Shown piece by piece: positions 1 through 8,102 of a stretch of DNA of 64,000 nucleotides. Each line of letters starts with the position of its first letter. Positions within the stretch are counted from its first letter, which is position 1. This DNA comes from JBDRRP01 sp964446485. Lineage in GTDB: Bacteria; Desulfobacterota; Desulfobacteria; Desulfobacterales; JBDRRP01. The stretch spans positions 42,207 to 106,206 of the forward strand of contig CAYUOU010000002.1 in assembly GCA_964446485.1 (NCBI GenBank), in the 5' to 3' direction. Under the pieces are notes generated by a model, which saw nothing but the letters and a program-made list of their open reading frames with translations, searched no databases and was not told where the DNA came from. A program made the translations under genes and the position numbers.

Positions 1-345
1 ATTGAACTGGCGTTTGTCGAACTCCAGTCGACGGGAGAAATCGTGTTTACTGAGACCGCTGTCTCGTCCAGAGAAGTAATCCGGTTTCACAGCGTAGCGG
101 CTCTCACAATGGGCCGTCGAAAAGGTCTGAAACTTGATGGCATCGGCGCCGGCCCTTTTGGCTGCAGCGATGAGCCGCATGGCCATTTCCAGGGAACCGT
201 TGTGGTTGATCCCCGCCTCGGCGACGATCAGCGGTGGCGATTGCGGCGACACCGTCCGTCCCCCGATGGAGATGGCTTCGGCGTTTTCGCCAGCCAGCGA
301 CGTAGAAACTGGGAGGCGTGTCTCGGAGATCGATAGGATTGTCAT
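1..345 (-). CDS. neuB: N-acetylneuraminate/legionaminate synthase family, N-terminal part (partial)
   Basis: The gene runs off the left edge; only the first 115 codons are present. I translated it from the ATG at 345, whose bases overlap the TGA of the cytidylyltransferase gene (ATGA), so the two are translationally coupled. After about 38 variable residues the frame reads IVAEAGINHNGS and then GADAIKFQTF, the signature of the NeuB TIM barrel that condenses phosphoenolpyruvate with a hexosamine to form a nonulosonic acid. Whether the product is neuraminic, legionaminic or another acid cannot be read from this part. The extra 38 residues before the barrel are longer than usual for NeuB and may not all be translated. 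It follows the aminotransferase and cytidylyltransferase genes in one operon. Confidence 0.9.
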   Translation of the reverse strand, partial: MTILSISETRLPVSTSLAGENAEAISIGGRTVSPQSPPLIVAEAGINHNGSLEMAMRLIAAAKRAGADAIKFQTFSTAHCESRYAVKPDYFSGRDSGLSKHDFSRRLEFDKRQFN

Positions 346-1064
346 GACGCCCCCAGGGTTGCCATTTGGCCTGCCACGAGAAACTCGCAAAAGGTGAAGT
401 CGAAGGGCGTGTCGATGTCGACGGAAACAGATTCATCCACTTCAATGGTACCGATGCGCGAACCGTACAGCATCGGATCTTTAGCGATAATGTTTGGCCG
501 CAGCACATCGACGACCCCATTGACGCGATAGCACGGCGGCAGGGACTGACGTCCAATGCAGCGGCTTTCGTCAAGGCCGTCGATAAACGGTGCCAATCGG
601 CCATCGACCAAGCGGTGCGTCCAGTAGGGGTGATGAACCCCTTCCACGCGGGTTATGGTTCTCACGCCCGAGTATTCGACATTGCTTTCCAGGGTATCGA
701 CGCACTTGTCGATGATGCCGGGGGTCTTAAACGGCGTCGTCGGCCTCAAGTAAACAAGGGCCGACGCCTGAATGCCTTCCGTCGCCATCAACCAATCGAG
801 GAGATGACGGATGACCGGACCGTCGGATGTCCGATCCTGCGCCAGTTCAGTCGGGCGCATGAAGGGGACCTCGGCCCCGGCTTCCCGGGCAACGGCTGCG
901 ATTTGTGCGCTGTCGGTGGAGACGAAGACGCGATCAAGACGCCGACTCTCCAACGCAGCCTCGATGGTCCAGCAAATCAAGGGTTTGCCCCCCAACGGTT
1001 TGATGTTCTTTCCCGGAACCCCCTTGGAGCCGCCGCGGGCCGGTATCAGTCCAATCAAAGTCAC
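342..1064 (-). CDS. CMP-nonulosonic acid cytidylyltransferase (NeuA/PseF/LegF family)
   Basis: A 240-residue protein opening with LIGLIPARGGSKGVPGKN, the CTP-binding signature of acylneuraminate cytidylyltransferases. It activates a nonulosonic acid as its CMP-sugar for transfer to a surface glycan or flagellin. The start is a GTG at 1064 with GGGAG eight bases upstream. It lies four bases after the aminotransferase gene, and its stop overlaps the neuB start. The family assignment is firm. The exact sugar is not, because NeuA, LegF and PseF cannot be told apart by eye. Confidence 0.9.
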   Translation of the reverse strand: MTLIGLIPARGGSKGVPGKNIKPLGGKPLICWTIEAALESRRLDRVFVSTDSAQIAAVAREAGAEVPFMRPTELAQDRTSDGPVIRHLLDWLMATEGIQASALVYLRPTTPFKTPGIIDKCVDTLESNVEYSGVRTITRVEGVHHPYWTHRLVDGRLAPFIDGLDESRCIGRQSLPPCYRVNGVVDVLRPNIIAKDPMLYGSRIGTIEVDESVSVDIDTPFDFTFCEFLVAGQMATLGAS

Positions 1065-1067
1065 GGG

Positions 1068-2603
1068 TCATGCTCCCACGGCTGTTTGCAGCCGTTCCAG
1101 CGGTTGCAGGTGAATAAGAATGTCGATCAGGGTGTCGGTGATTCGGTCGTAGACGTCTGTCTTCAGACAAGGGGACGTTGGGAGATTTACCCCACGGGCG
1201 GACACGGCGTGGGCCTGCTGGGTAAATCTGGGCGCCATGCCCTGATAGGGCGGCATGTCGCTGAGCGGGTAGAAAAACGGGCGAACATCGATTCTGCAGG
1301 TGCCGGCCGCCTGGATAAAGCCGTCCCGATCGATCCCGGCGTCCAGCAGATAAGACACCAGCCATGTCACGCTGCGAGTGCCCCTCCGCTGGATGGCTGC
1401 TGAAACGATGGGCAGGCAGCCCAAGGTCCGATCATAGTATTGCCGAAGTCGGCGCCGGCTATTCAGCAGGTGATCGATCTTTTCGAGTTGGGCGACCCCG
1501 ATGGCAGCCTGCAAATTGGTCATGCGATAATTGAAGCCCACCGTGTCGTGCCAATACTTGCGCGTTGTTGACATGCCGTGGTCGCGGAGGGTCCGCATGC
1601 GGCGGGCTAATGCATCGTCGGTACACACGCACATCCCCCCCTCCCCTGTCGTCATGATTTTATTCGCGAAGAATGAAAAGCAGCCCACATGGCCAAAGGC
1701 ACCCGCTTTGCGATGACCGATGGTGGCGCCCAAGGCCTCTGCGCAGTCTTCGACCACCGCGAGGTCATGACGTCTGGCGATGGCCATAATGGCAGCCATG
1801 TCTGCCGGCTGACCGTATAAGTGGACCGGGATGACGGCACGGGTTCTGGGGGTGATATTGGCTTCGATTTCTGCGGGGTCGATGCACCAGTTGTCGGGAT
1901 CGATATCCACCAGCACCGGCGTGGCACCAGCATGGATCACAGCGTTGGCCGTGGCGGCGAAAGTCAGATCAGGAACGATCACCTCATCGCCGGGGCCCAC
2001 GCCCAGAGCTTCTATCGCCAGGTGCAGCGCGGCGGTACCGTTGGTCACCGCGACCCCGTGGTCCGTACCGCAGTAACCGGCGAATTGCCTTTCCAGATCG
2101 CTAACGTAGCGGCCCTGGGAGGAGATCCAGTTGGACTCGATGCAGTCCACGAGATACGCCAGTTCATTGCCCTGGAATACTGGAGACGCCACCGGTGCGT
2201 GAAAGGCAGACTTGTACTCGAAAAAGTCCACCACACGATCCTGCTCGTCCAGCAATGGAATGACCCGGATGCGTCTGTCCACCAATGTGAGCAATTTGTC
2301 GACGGGTGTGCCCAGTGGCGCGGAGATGGATTTTCTAATCAGCTTGTTTTTGACGTCTTCGCGATTGCTCAGGGCTAGGATCTGTCCGAAAAGCCGTGAA
2401 TTGCGGTCCAGGATATCGGTGGCCGGAGTCTCCAGGGAGCACTTGGCCAGGATGGCACGACGGATGTCCCCGTCGGTGATAGTGCCGACGAACCGGCCCT
2501 CGTCATCCACGGCAAACACAATGCCTTTACCGTTTTGGTTGATGATATCCAAAACGCGGTAAAGACTAGCTGTCTGGTAGCAAACGAGTCTGCAGATATC
2601 CAT
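1068..2603 (-). CDS. CBS-pair / DegT-family PLP aminotransferase fusion (nonulosonic-acid pathway)
   Basis: A 511-residue two-domain protein. Residues 1 to about 125 form two CBS motifs (VGTITDGDIRRAIL near 40, and a second ending VVDFFEY near 125). From about residue 135 a full DegT/DnrJ/EryC1/StrS aminotransferase follows, with VTNGTAALHLA and FFANKIMTTGEGGM; Lys315 in the latter should be the pyridoxal-phosphate lysine. Such enzymes put an amino group on a keto-sugar nucleotide, for example in legionaminic or bacillosamine synthesis. In the legionaminic pathway a CBS pair is more familiar on the nucleotidyltransferase PtmE; here it sits on the aminotransferase, which suggests nucleotide sensing (inference). 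It is the first gene of the minus-strand cluster. No strong Shine-Dalgarno sequence precedes the ATG, so the start is less certain than the domains. Confidence 0.88.
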   Translation of the reverse strand: MDICRLVCYQTASLYRVLDIINQNGKGIVFAVDDEGRFVGTITDGDIRRAILAKCSLETPATDILDRNSRLFGQILALSNREDVKNKLIRKSISAPLGTPVDKLLTLVDRRIRVIPLLDEQDRVVDFFEYKSAFHAPVASPVFQGNELAYLVDCIESNWISSQGRYVSDLERQFAGYCGTDHGVAVTNGTAALHLAIEALGVGPGDEVIVPDLTFAATANAVIHAGATPVLVDIDPDNWCIDPAEIEANITPRTRAVIPVHLYGQPADMAAIMAIARRHDLAVVEDCAEALGATIGHRKAGAFGHVGCFSFFANKIMTTGEGGMCVCTDDALARRMRTLRDHGMSTTRKYWHDTVGFNYRMTNLQAAIGVAQLEKIDHLLNSRRRLRQYYDRTLGCLPIVSAAIQRRGTRSVTWLVSYLLDAGIDRDGFIQAAGTCRIDVRPFFYPLSDMPPYQGMAPRFTQQAHAVSARGVNLPTSPCLKTDVYDRITDTLIDILIHLQPLERLQTAVGA

Positions 2604-2894
2604 GGCACGATGTCCGGTAATGTTCTCGCCCTTTTACAGAAAGGGAGAATTTACAAGAAATGTGCCAGGGCTTGGCTAAATGAATTTAGCTAATATTTGA
2701 TAAGGGTTACAAGAATTCAGGAATCGACGAGAAAGTGATTGAGCCAATTTTTTGACAGGAGGCGGGGAGGGCCTGTCGCGACGCTGCATCACGCCCGCCC
2801 ATAGCCCGTCGGGTTCGCCCCTGCTGCCTCAAGTCCGTCAATCCCATGACACTCGACGAAGATCCTGCTTTGACGGGGTATAAGGGGGGGGGCG
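2604..2894. other. Intergenic region upstream of the nonulosonate cluster
   Basis: I see no convincing gene here. It holds AT-rich sequence up to about 2755 that should contain the promoter for the minus-strand cluster, then GC-rich sequence with an eight-base G run near 2885. The decaying accessory patch begins to its right. Confidence 0.5.
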
Positions 2895-2975
2895 ATCATG
2901 AGGCGCTTGTCAGACTTCCCAGGTGCGTAACGCTTGAATCTCCTGAGTTTGGAAAATAGCTCTCGAACGCCGCGT
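2895..2975 (-). pseudogene. Fragment matching the 3' end of a PIN-domain (VapC-like) gene
   Basis: The stretch from GCTTGTCAGACTTCCCAGG (2902-2920) through CTTGAATC aligns with 4203-4270, the 3' end of the VapC-like remnant. Both encode a tail ending in TWEV or AWEV before the stop. Similarity fades after about 70 bases. It appears to be a stray second copy of a toxin gene's 3' end and cannot encode a functional protein. Confidence 0.45.
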
Positions 2976-3087
2976 CCGCCTTTTGTTGCAGCCCCTGAAC
3001 GATGGGTGTATTCCTTGGTATTCAAAAGCCTGCAATCATGTATCCTCGCTTCCTGATAGACCCAATTCTCTAATATCTTAAGGACTT

Positions 3088-3444
3088 TCAGATCGTTTAC
3101 CTCATAGGCCCGCGGCAAGCCGGCAAGACCACCCTGGCCCTGGCCGTCGCCAAAGAAAACGGCATGGCGCATTACTGGAAACCATGGCGGTGACGGAATT
3201 GATGAAGCACACCGCCTGGGCCGAAGATGAATACCGCTTTTGGCATTTTCGTGACCGGCGCAGCCACGAGGTCGATCTGGTCGTGGAAAACACCGCGGGC
3301 CAACTGGTGGGGGCTGAGGTCAAGGCTTCGACCGGCATTCGCAGCGAAGATTTCGCCGGGCTGGTACATTTTGCCAACTACAGCCACGGTAAAATGCACC
3401 GCGGGATCGTGCTGTACGCCGGCGCAAACCTGATAGCTCCGTAA
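3088..3444 (+). pseudogene. AAA ATPase with DUF4143 C-terminus, internally deleted remnant
   Basis: Two pieces of one family are joined in different frames. From about 3090 the frame reads VYLIGPRQAGKTTLALAVA, a Walker A motif close to the usual N-terminus, and stops at a TGA near 3190. From 3184 another frame reads WHFRDRRSHEVDLVVEN and ends in GAEVKAS, the PD-(D/E)XK-like tail of DUF4143 ATPases. Intact members have roughly 380-420 residues, so about 250 residues are missing, including Walker B. The upstream start codon is also gone. Its stop codon lies in the left end of the neighbouring repeat. It resembles the other deleted ATPase at 4615-5473. Confidence 0.75.
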
Positions 3445-3587
3445 AAGGTCGAAATTCCCCAATTGTCATTCCGAGGAGCTTGCGACGAGGAATCTCAAAA
3501 TGCCGTTATCTATAGATATTATGATTAAAACACAGATCCCTCGCTACGCTCGGGATGACATTTGATGACTTTTTACGGAACCGTCAA
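3435..3587. repeat. MITE-like dispersed repeat (family 2, copy A)
   Basis: The element is bounded by inverted ends: CTCCGTAAAAGGTC at the left (3438-3451) and GACTTTTTACGGAA at the right (3567-3580). Its interior of about 98 bases (3462-3560) is nearly identical, inverted, to 7000-7096. The same interior recurs in part at 23651-23745. It encodes nothing visible. The right end matches the ends of the second repeat family at 6751, 58634 and 63946. Confidence 0.8.
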
Positions 3588-3703
3588 ACCTGTTGCCCGT
3601 CAAGATTGGCGGTCACACCTTCCACGCCGTTCCGCTAAGCTGTTTGACCTCCGCTTGACCGTGTATCCCGGCGGCAACCACGGTCAGAGGGTTGAAGTTC
3701 CAC

Positions 3704-3982
3704 TCAACGTTTTAGATCCCGACAAAAGTTCTCGTGCGGTCCGACAGCCTCTGTATAGATCAGGCGAATCTCTTCGTCGCGGGTGTAACCGAGCAAATAG
3801 AGCTGATTCTGGCTGAGAAATTTGTACACGTAGAGCAAGGCCAAATCGCCCTTCTTTCTTTCGCCAAGATCCGGGTCCGCAACGCTGGCGGCGACCGCCC
3901 GGTCGACATCCGCGGCGACGTTGGCGTGCAGCTTCTTGTAGGCGCGGGAAAAGCGTTTCGTCTGCACCACCCGCCACGTCAC
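3704..3982 (-). CDS. RelE/ParE-family toxin
   Basis: A 92-residue protein with the ParE/RelE pattern: TKRFSRAYKKLHANV at the N-terminus, then a basic strand region with LALLYVYKFL and LYLLGYTRDEEIRLIY towards the end. Such proteins are ribosome-dependent RNases or gyrase poisons; which applies here cannot be told. The start codon overlaps the stop of the upstream antitoxin gene (3979-3982), the normal arrangement for these pairs. The reading frame is intact even though both neighbouring loci are broken. Confidence 0.8.
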   Translation of the reverse strand: MTWRVVQTKRFSRAYKKLHANVAADVDRAVAASVADPDLGERKKGDLALLYVYKFLSQNQLYLLGYTRDEEIRLIYTEAVGPHENFCRDLKR

Positions 3983-4206
3983 TTTTCCGACCTCGGCTTA
4001 AAAGGCGTGGCGTCCTCGCGCGCTTCGTTCATCGACAGCAACGATTCCGCGATAAAGCTGACGGGTAGATCCGGATTGTCCAGGGCCGCACGGCCGATCT
4101 TGGCCCAAAATTCGATCTGCCCTTGCACAGTGCGGTATTGCGCTTTGGCCGCCGCACGGGCCTCTTTGACCAACTCTTGGTCGATACGAATCGATACGCT
4201 TGTCAA
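3979..4206 (-). CDS. ParD-like antitoxin
   Basis: A 75-residue protein beginning TSVSIRIDQELVKEARAAA, which has the strand-helix look of a ribbon-helix-helix antitoxin (ParD-like). The charged tail (SMNEAREDATPFKPRSEK) would wrap the toxin. It is translationally coupled to the downstream ParE-like toxin. In this family the antitoxin dimer usually binds its own promoter; no clear operator was identified because the upstream sequence is the VapC remnant, whose stop overlaps this gene's start. Confidence 0.75.
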   Translation of the reverse strand: MTSVSIRIDQELVKEARAAAKAQYRTVQGQIEFWAKIGRAALDNPDLPVSFIAESLLSMNEAREDATPFKPRSEK

Positions 4207-4581
4207 ACTTCCCAGGCGGGCAACACTTGAATCACCGGCATTGGATAATGCTTGATATTGAGGGTATAGATCCGTCCGCCGCTTTGCTTCACCGTGGCGG
4301 CCAGAATCGCGTCATTCACGTCGATGCCGTGACTCGGGTGCCAGCGGCGGTAGATCTCACCGGCCCGGTCGACGATGGCCTGATCCACCGCTGCGGTTTG
4401 AAAAGCGGGCAGAAAACCGCGTCTGGGATCGGTTCATCTCCTCGCGAATCCCGCGGACCGTGTCTTGCGGCGTTTCATCCCGCCGCCAGGCACCGCAGGT
4501 TTCGGCCAGGACATCCACCGCGCCATCTTCCACACTAAAAACAGCTTGATTAACTGACTGAATTTCGCTAATTAGAGTCAT
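4203..4581 (-). pseudogene. Collapsed VapBC toxin-antitoxin locus
   Basis: The 5' part (from the ATG at 4581) gives a VapB-like antitoxin ending GAWRRDETPQDTVRGIREEM. The 3' part, in another frame, gives the C-terminal half of a PIN-domain VapC toxin: AVDQAIVDRAGEIYRRW, then DVNDAILAATVKQSGG and a TLNIKHYP strand. The N-terminal VapC residues, including the first acidic metal ligands, are missing, so one deletion removed the end of the antitoxin and the start of the toxin. No active toxin is expected. Confidence 0.7.
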
Positions 4582-4614
4582 ATTAATGGTTCGTATTTAA
4601 AATAAAGGAGGATT

Positions 4615-5473
4615 GTGTATATACCGCAGAGACAGCTCTCCAACCTCAAACAGGCTGTCCGTCCCGGCAAGGTCGTCGTTATCTACGGCCCCCGTCGAGC
4701 GGGGAAAACCACGCTGCTGAGAAAATTTATTGAAACTTCTGCCGCTGGCGCAACTGGAGATCGCTCAGATCGAGAAGATGCATCAGACAAAGGCCAATCT
4801 CGAATCACGGCTCATCTACGGCGCCTACCCGGAAGTTGTAATCCTGCGCAGCAACACAGACCGTGAAAACTATCTGCGCGAATTGCTTTCATCCTATCTT
4901 TTCAAGGATATCCTGCAACTTGAAGGGATCCGGTATTCAGACAAACTGCAGCGGCTGGTCCAGCTTCTGGCCTTCCAGATCGGCAAGGAAGTCTCCCTGG
5001 CAGAGTTGGGAAGGCAGTTGGGTATGAGCAAAAACACGGTGGAACGATACCTGGATCTGCTGGAAAAGGTCTTTGTCATTTTCAGACGCGGCGGTTTTAG
5101 CCGCAATCTGCGTAAAGAGGTCGTCAAAAATCAGCGCTATTATTTTTACGACAACGGTATCCGCAACGCCCTCGTCAATAATTTCAATCCGTTAAATATT
5201 CGTAACGATATCGGTGAACTCTGGGAAAATTACGTGGTAACGGAACGGTCGAAGCGGCAGGAATACCTGCGTTTGTCGGTAAACACCTATTTCTGGCGCA
5301 CCTATGACAAAAAAGAAATCGACTTGGTTGAAGAACAACAGGGGCAACTCTCCGGTTTTGAGATCAAATGGAAACGCCGACCGGCACACCCCCCCAAGGA
5401 CTGGCTGGGCGCCTACCCGGATGCGACTTTCGAAGTGATCCACCAGGACAACTACCTGCAGTTTATTCAATAA
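4615..5473 (+). pseudogene. AAA ATPase with DUF4143, internally deleted
   Basis: A well-formed ribosome binding site (AAGGAGG, 4606-4612) precedes a GTG at 4615. The protein starts normally with VVVIYGPRRAGKTTLLRKF (Walker A), but the frame breaks after about 44 codons. A second frame then runs from about 4730 to 5473 with LLPLAQLE, LIYGAYPEVV, the helix-turn-helix-like SLAELGRQLGMSKNTVERY, and the DUF4143 tail EIDLVEEQQGQ ... FEIKWK. The region with Walker B and the sensor residues, roughly 120-150 residues, is missing. It looks more recent than the remnant at 3088 because the rest is well preserved. The family is often mobile or toxin-associated; no function can be inferred. Confidence 0.8.
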
Positions 5474-5640
5474 GCACCTGGCGGGCCAAGGTGATATCGG
5501 GTTTTCGCTGCATAGGATCGTCCTTTGGCAGTGGTTTGAAGGTGATTTTGGAGGCGCTGCCGGTGAGGCGGATGACGGTTTCGGCCAATTGCCGGATAGT
5601 GAACTCGCCGGGATTGCCCAGGTTGATGGGGCTGTGAGGG
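5474..5640 (-). pseudogene. Fragment of UDP-glucuronate decarboxylase gene
   Basis: The minus strand encodes INLGNPGEFTIRQLAETVI and then KPLPKDDPMQRKPDI, closely matching the C-terminal part of the intact decarboxylase at 7143-8102 (compare 7237-7400). About 55 codons survive and the frame has no start. The coding strand is the same as in the intact copy and galE lies between them. This suggests a local duplication followed by loss of most of one copy. Confidence 0.8.
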
Positions 5641-5715
5641 CAGCGTCGAAACCATCAGCGCAAAGAATGCCACTGCTGATCATCGACGCAACAGCAGGCG
5701 CGGGTCTTCACGGCG

Positions 5716-6723
5716 TCATCGAGACGCCATCACCCCCCCATACCCCCCCGGGTGTACCCGATGCCACCGCCAGGCGGTCTCGATGATGGATTCCAGATCG
5801 GGGTAAGCCGGCTGCCAGCCGAGATCGCGTCTGGCCTTGTCGGCGGCGCCGATGAGCCGGGCCGGATCGCCGGATCGCCGCGGCGTAATGCGCTCGGCAA
5901 TGTCCCGGCCCGTGACGGATCTGGCCGTGTCGATCACCTCGCGCACCGAGTATCCGGTGCCGTTTCCCAGGTTGTACTGGCCGCCGGGCTTATCCTCAAG
6001 GAGGCGCTCCAGGGCGGTGAGATGGGCGGCGGCCAAGTCGTTGACATGGACATAGTCGCGGATGCAGGTGCCGTCGGGGGTTGGATAGTCATCGCCGAAG
6101 ATGGCGATGTCAGATCGCTGCCCCAGCGCGGTCTGCAGCACCAGGGGGACCAAATGGGTTTCCGGGTCGTGGTCTTCGCCGATCTCGCCGTCCGGGTCGG
6201 CGCCGGCCGCATTGAAATACCTAAGGGAGACGGATTGAAGCCCGTAGGCCGTTTGAAAATCGGCCAGCATCTGTTCGACGATCTTTTTGGTCCACCCGTA
6301 AGGGTTGATGGGCGCCTGGGGATGGGATTCGGGGATGGGGACCATTTCGGGCTCACCGTAAATGGCGCAGGTCGACGAGAAGATGAACCGCAGTACCTGG
6401 TGCCGCACCATGGCTTCGAGGAGTCCCAGCGCCGCGGCCATGTTGTTTCGGTAATACCGGTCGGGGTGCTCCACGGATTCCCCCACATAGGCAAAGGCCG
6501 CAAAATGCATGACCGCTTCAATGGGGTAGGTCGTGAACACGCGCTCAAGCACCTCGGGATCGTCGGCCGCGCCGGTCACCAGCGGCCCCCACCGGACCGC
6601 GGCGCGGTGCCCTCGGCTGAGATTGTCCAAAACGACCGGTTTGAAGCCGGACTGAGCCAATTGCTTACACATGTGGGAACCGATGTATCCGGCGCCCCCC
6701 ACAACGAGAATATGGCTGCCCAC
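5716..6723 (-). CDS. galE: UDP-glucose 4-epimerase
   Basis: A 335-residue extended short-chain dehydrogenase. The NAD-binding GGAGYIGSHMCKQL is at residues 9-22 and the catalytic pair is Tyr142/Lys146 in NPYGWTKK. SLRYFNAAGADPDGEIGEDH and the CIRDYVHVNDLA strand are typical of GalE. It interconverts UDP-glucose and UDP-galactose for surface polysaccharide synthesis. The start is a GTG at 6723 with AAGGAT seven bases upstream. A repeat element occupies the space just upstream. The neighbouring UDP-glucuronate decarboxylase supports a role in sugar-nucleotide supply. Confidence 0.95.
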   Translation of the reverse strand: MGSHILVVGGAGYIGSHMCKQLAQSGFKPVVLDNLSRGHRAAVRWGPLVTGAADDPEVLERVFTTYPIEAVMHFAAFAYVGESVEHPDRYYRNNMAAALGLLEAMVRHQVLRFIFSSTCAIYGEPEMVPIPESHPQAPINPYGWTKKIVEQMLADFQTAYGLQSVSLRYFNAAGADPDGEIGEDHDPETHLVPLVLQTALGQRSDIAIFGDDYPTPDGTCIRDYVHVNDLAAAHLTALERLLEDKPGGQYNLGNGTGYSVREVIDTARSVTGRDIAERITPRRSGDPARLIGAADKARRDLGWQPAYPDLESIIETAWRWHRVHPGGYGGVMASR

Positions 6724-6750
6724 TGCTGATCCTTTCAGCGCTTAAGGATG

Positions 6751-6901
6751 ATGAAACGGTAAAAAGTAGCAAAAAAGACGATTTCGTAACATGTTCGAGA
6801 TACGGCTTGCGAATCCTGAAAAATGCGGCGTACTTACAGTACGCCGCCATGACGAAGGACGACGCGTAACGCAGATATCGGACTTTTTACGGAACCGTCA
6901 A
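6751..6901. repeat. MITE-like dispersed repeat (family 1, copy 1)
   Basis: About 150 bases nearly identical to 58634-58785 and, inverted, to the right edge from 63946. The ends are imperfect inverted repeats: ACGGTAAAAAGT at 6756-6767 and GACTTTTTACGGAA at 6881-6894. On the minus strand it has an open frame (MAAYCKYAAFFRIRKPYL and onward) that would be easy to mistake for a small gene. Confidence 0.85.
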
Positions 6902-6976
6902 GGAGAGTTATGTCTGTTCAATAATGCGGTCGATAATGCTGTCTCGATTTGATGGTCCCTTTAAAAGCTCAAAAAA

Positions 6977-7096
6977 GCCCGTAAAAACCCCTCAGATGTC
7001 ATCCCGAGCATAGCGAGGGATCTGTGTTTTAATCATAATATCTAAAGATAACGGCATTTTGAGATTCCTCGTCGCAAGCTCCTTCGAATGACAATT
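6977..7096. repeat. Dispersed repeat (family 2, copy B)
   Basis: It begins GCCCGTAAAAACCCCTCAG and continues with a segment that is the reverse complement of 3462-3560 with only a few differences. The same opening recurs at 23653. The element lies between the family 1 repeat and the UDP-glucuronate decarboxylase gene. Confidence 0.8.
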
Positions 7097-7142
7097 AAGG
7101 CAGTTTATGCGCCTCTTTGCCCATAGGCGCACTTCCAGGCCC

Positions 7143-8102
7143 TCATCCGCGGCCGTCAGCCAGAAGCGCCTTGAAAAACGGGATGGTCTTCTCCAGCCCC
7201 TGCCCCAACGCAATGGTCGGCTCCCAGGACAGCACCTCGCGAGCCCGTGTGATATCAGGCTTTCGCTGCAGGGGGTCATCCTGGGGCAGCGGCTCGAAAA
7301 CGATCTTGGAGGCGCTGCCGGTGAGGCGGATCACCGTTTCGGCCAGTTCCAAAATGGTGAATTCGCCGGGGTTGCCCAGGTTGATGGGGCCGGTGACGAC
7401 ATCATCGGTGTCCATGAGGCGGATGAATCCCTCAATGAGGTCGTCCACGAAGCAAAAGCTCCGGGTCTGCTGCCCATCTCCGTAAACCGTGATGGGGGCA
7501 CCTTTCAGGGCCTGAACGATGAAGTTGGAGACCACCCGCCCATCGTTGGGGTGCATCCGGGGGCCGTAGGTGTTGAAAATCCGGCCCACTTTGATGCGAA
7601 GGCCGTGCTGACGATGGTAATCGAAGAACAGGGTCTCTGCACAGCGCTTGCCCTCGTCGTAGCAGGCCCTGAATCCGATGGGGTTGACGTTGCCCCAGTA
7701 GGATTCCGGCTGGGGATGCACGCTGGGGTCGCCGTAAACCTCGCTGGTGGACGCTTGAAATATCTTGGCTTTGACCCGCTTGGCCAGCCCCAGCATGTTG
7801 ATGGCGCCGTGAACGCTGGTTTTGGTGGTTTGCACCGGATCGTGCTGGTAGTGAATGGGCGACGCCGGGCAGGCCAGGTTGTATATTTCATCCACTTCCA
7901 AGTAGAGAGGAAAGGTCACATCATGGCGCATCAACTCGAAACTGGGCCTCCCCATGAGATGGGCCACGTTGAGCTTGGTCCCGGTAAAAAAATTATCCAC
8001 GCAAAGGACGTCATGGCCGTCATTCACCAGCCGTTCGCAAAGATGTGACCCCAGAAAACCGGCGCCGCCGGTCACCAGTATGCGTTTTTGCAAATGCCTC
8101 AT
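7143..8102 (-). CDS. UDP-glucuronate decarboxylase (UDP-xylose synthase)
   Basis: A 319-residue extended SDR. The dinucleotide-binding GGAGFLGSHLCERLV is followed by VLCVDNFFTGTKLNV, the classic UXS signature, and the catalytic pair is Tyr148/Lys152 in CYDEGKR. It decarboxylates UDP-glucuronate to UDP-xylose, a precursor of surface glycans or lipid A decoration. The ATG at 8102 follows AAAGGGTACGGCA. The length is normal for bacterial UXS. A fragment of a second copy lies at 5474-5640. Confidence 0.94.
   Translation of the reverse strand: MRHLQKRILVTGGAGFLGSHLCERLVNDGHDVLCVDNFFTGTKLNVAHLMGRPSFELMRHDVTFPLYLEVDEIYNLACPASPIHYQHDPVQTTKTSVHGAINMLGLAKRVKAKIFQASTSEVYGDPSVHPQPESYWGNVNPIGFRACYDEGKRCAETLFFDYHRQHGLRIKVGRIFNTYGPRMHPNDGRVVSNFIVQALKGAPITVYGDGQQTRSFCFVDDLIEGFIRLMDTDDVVTGPINLGNPGEFTILELAETVIRLTGSASKIVFEPLPQDDPLQRKPDITRAREVLSWEPTIALGQGLEKTIPFFKALLADGRG

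Noticed and set aside
6665..6850. A small minus-strand ORF (MAAYCKYAAFF...) in the repeat
   Set aside because: It lies inside the family 1 repeat, recurs at 58734, and has no ribosome binding site; it is a repeat artefact.
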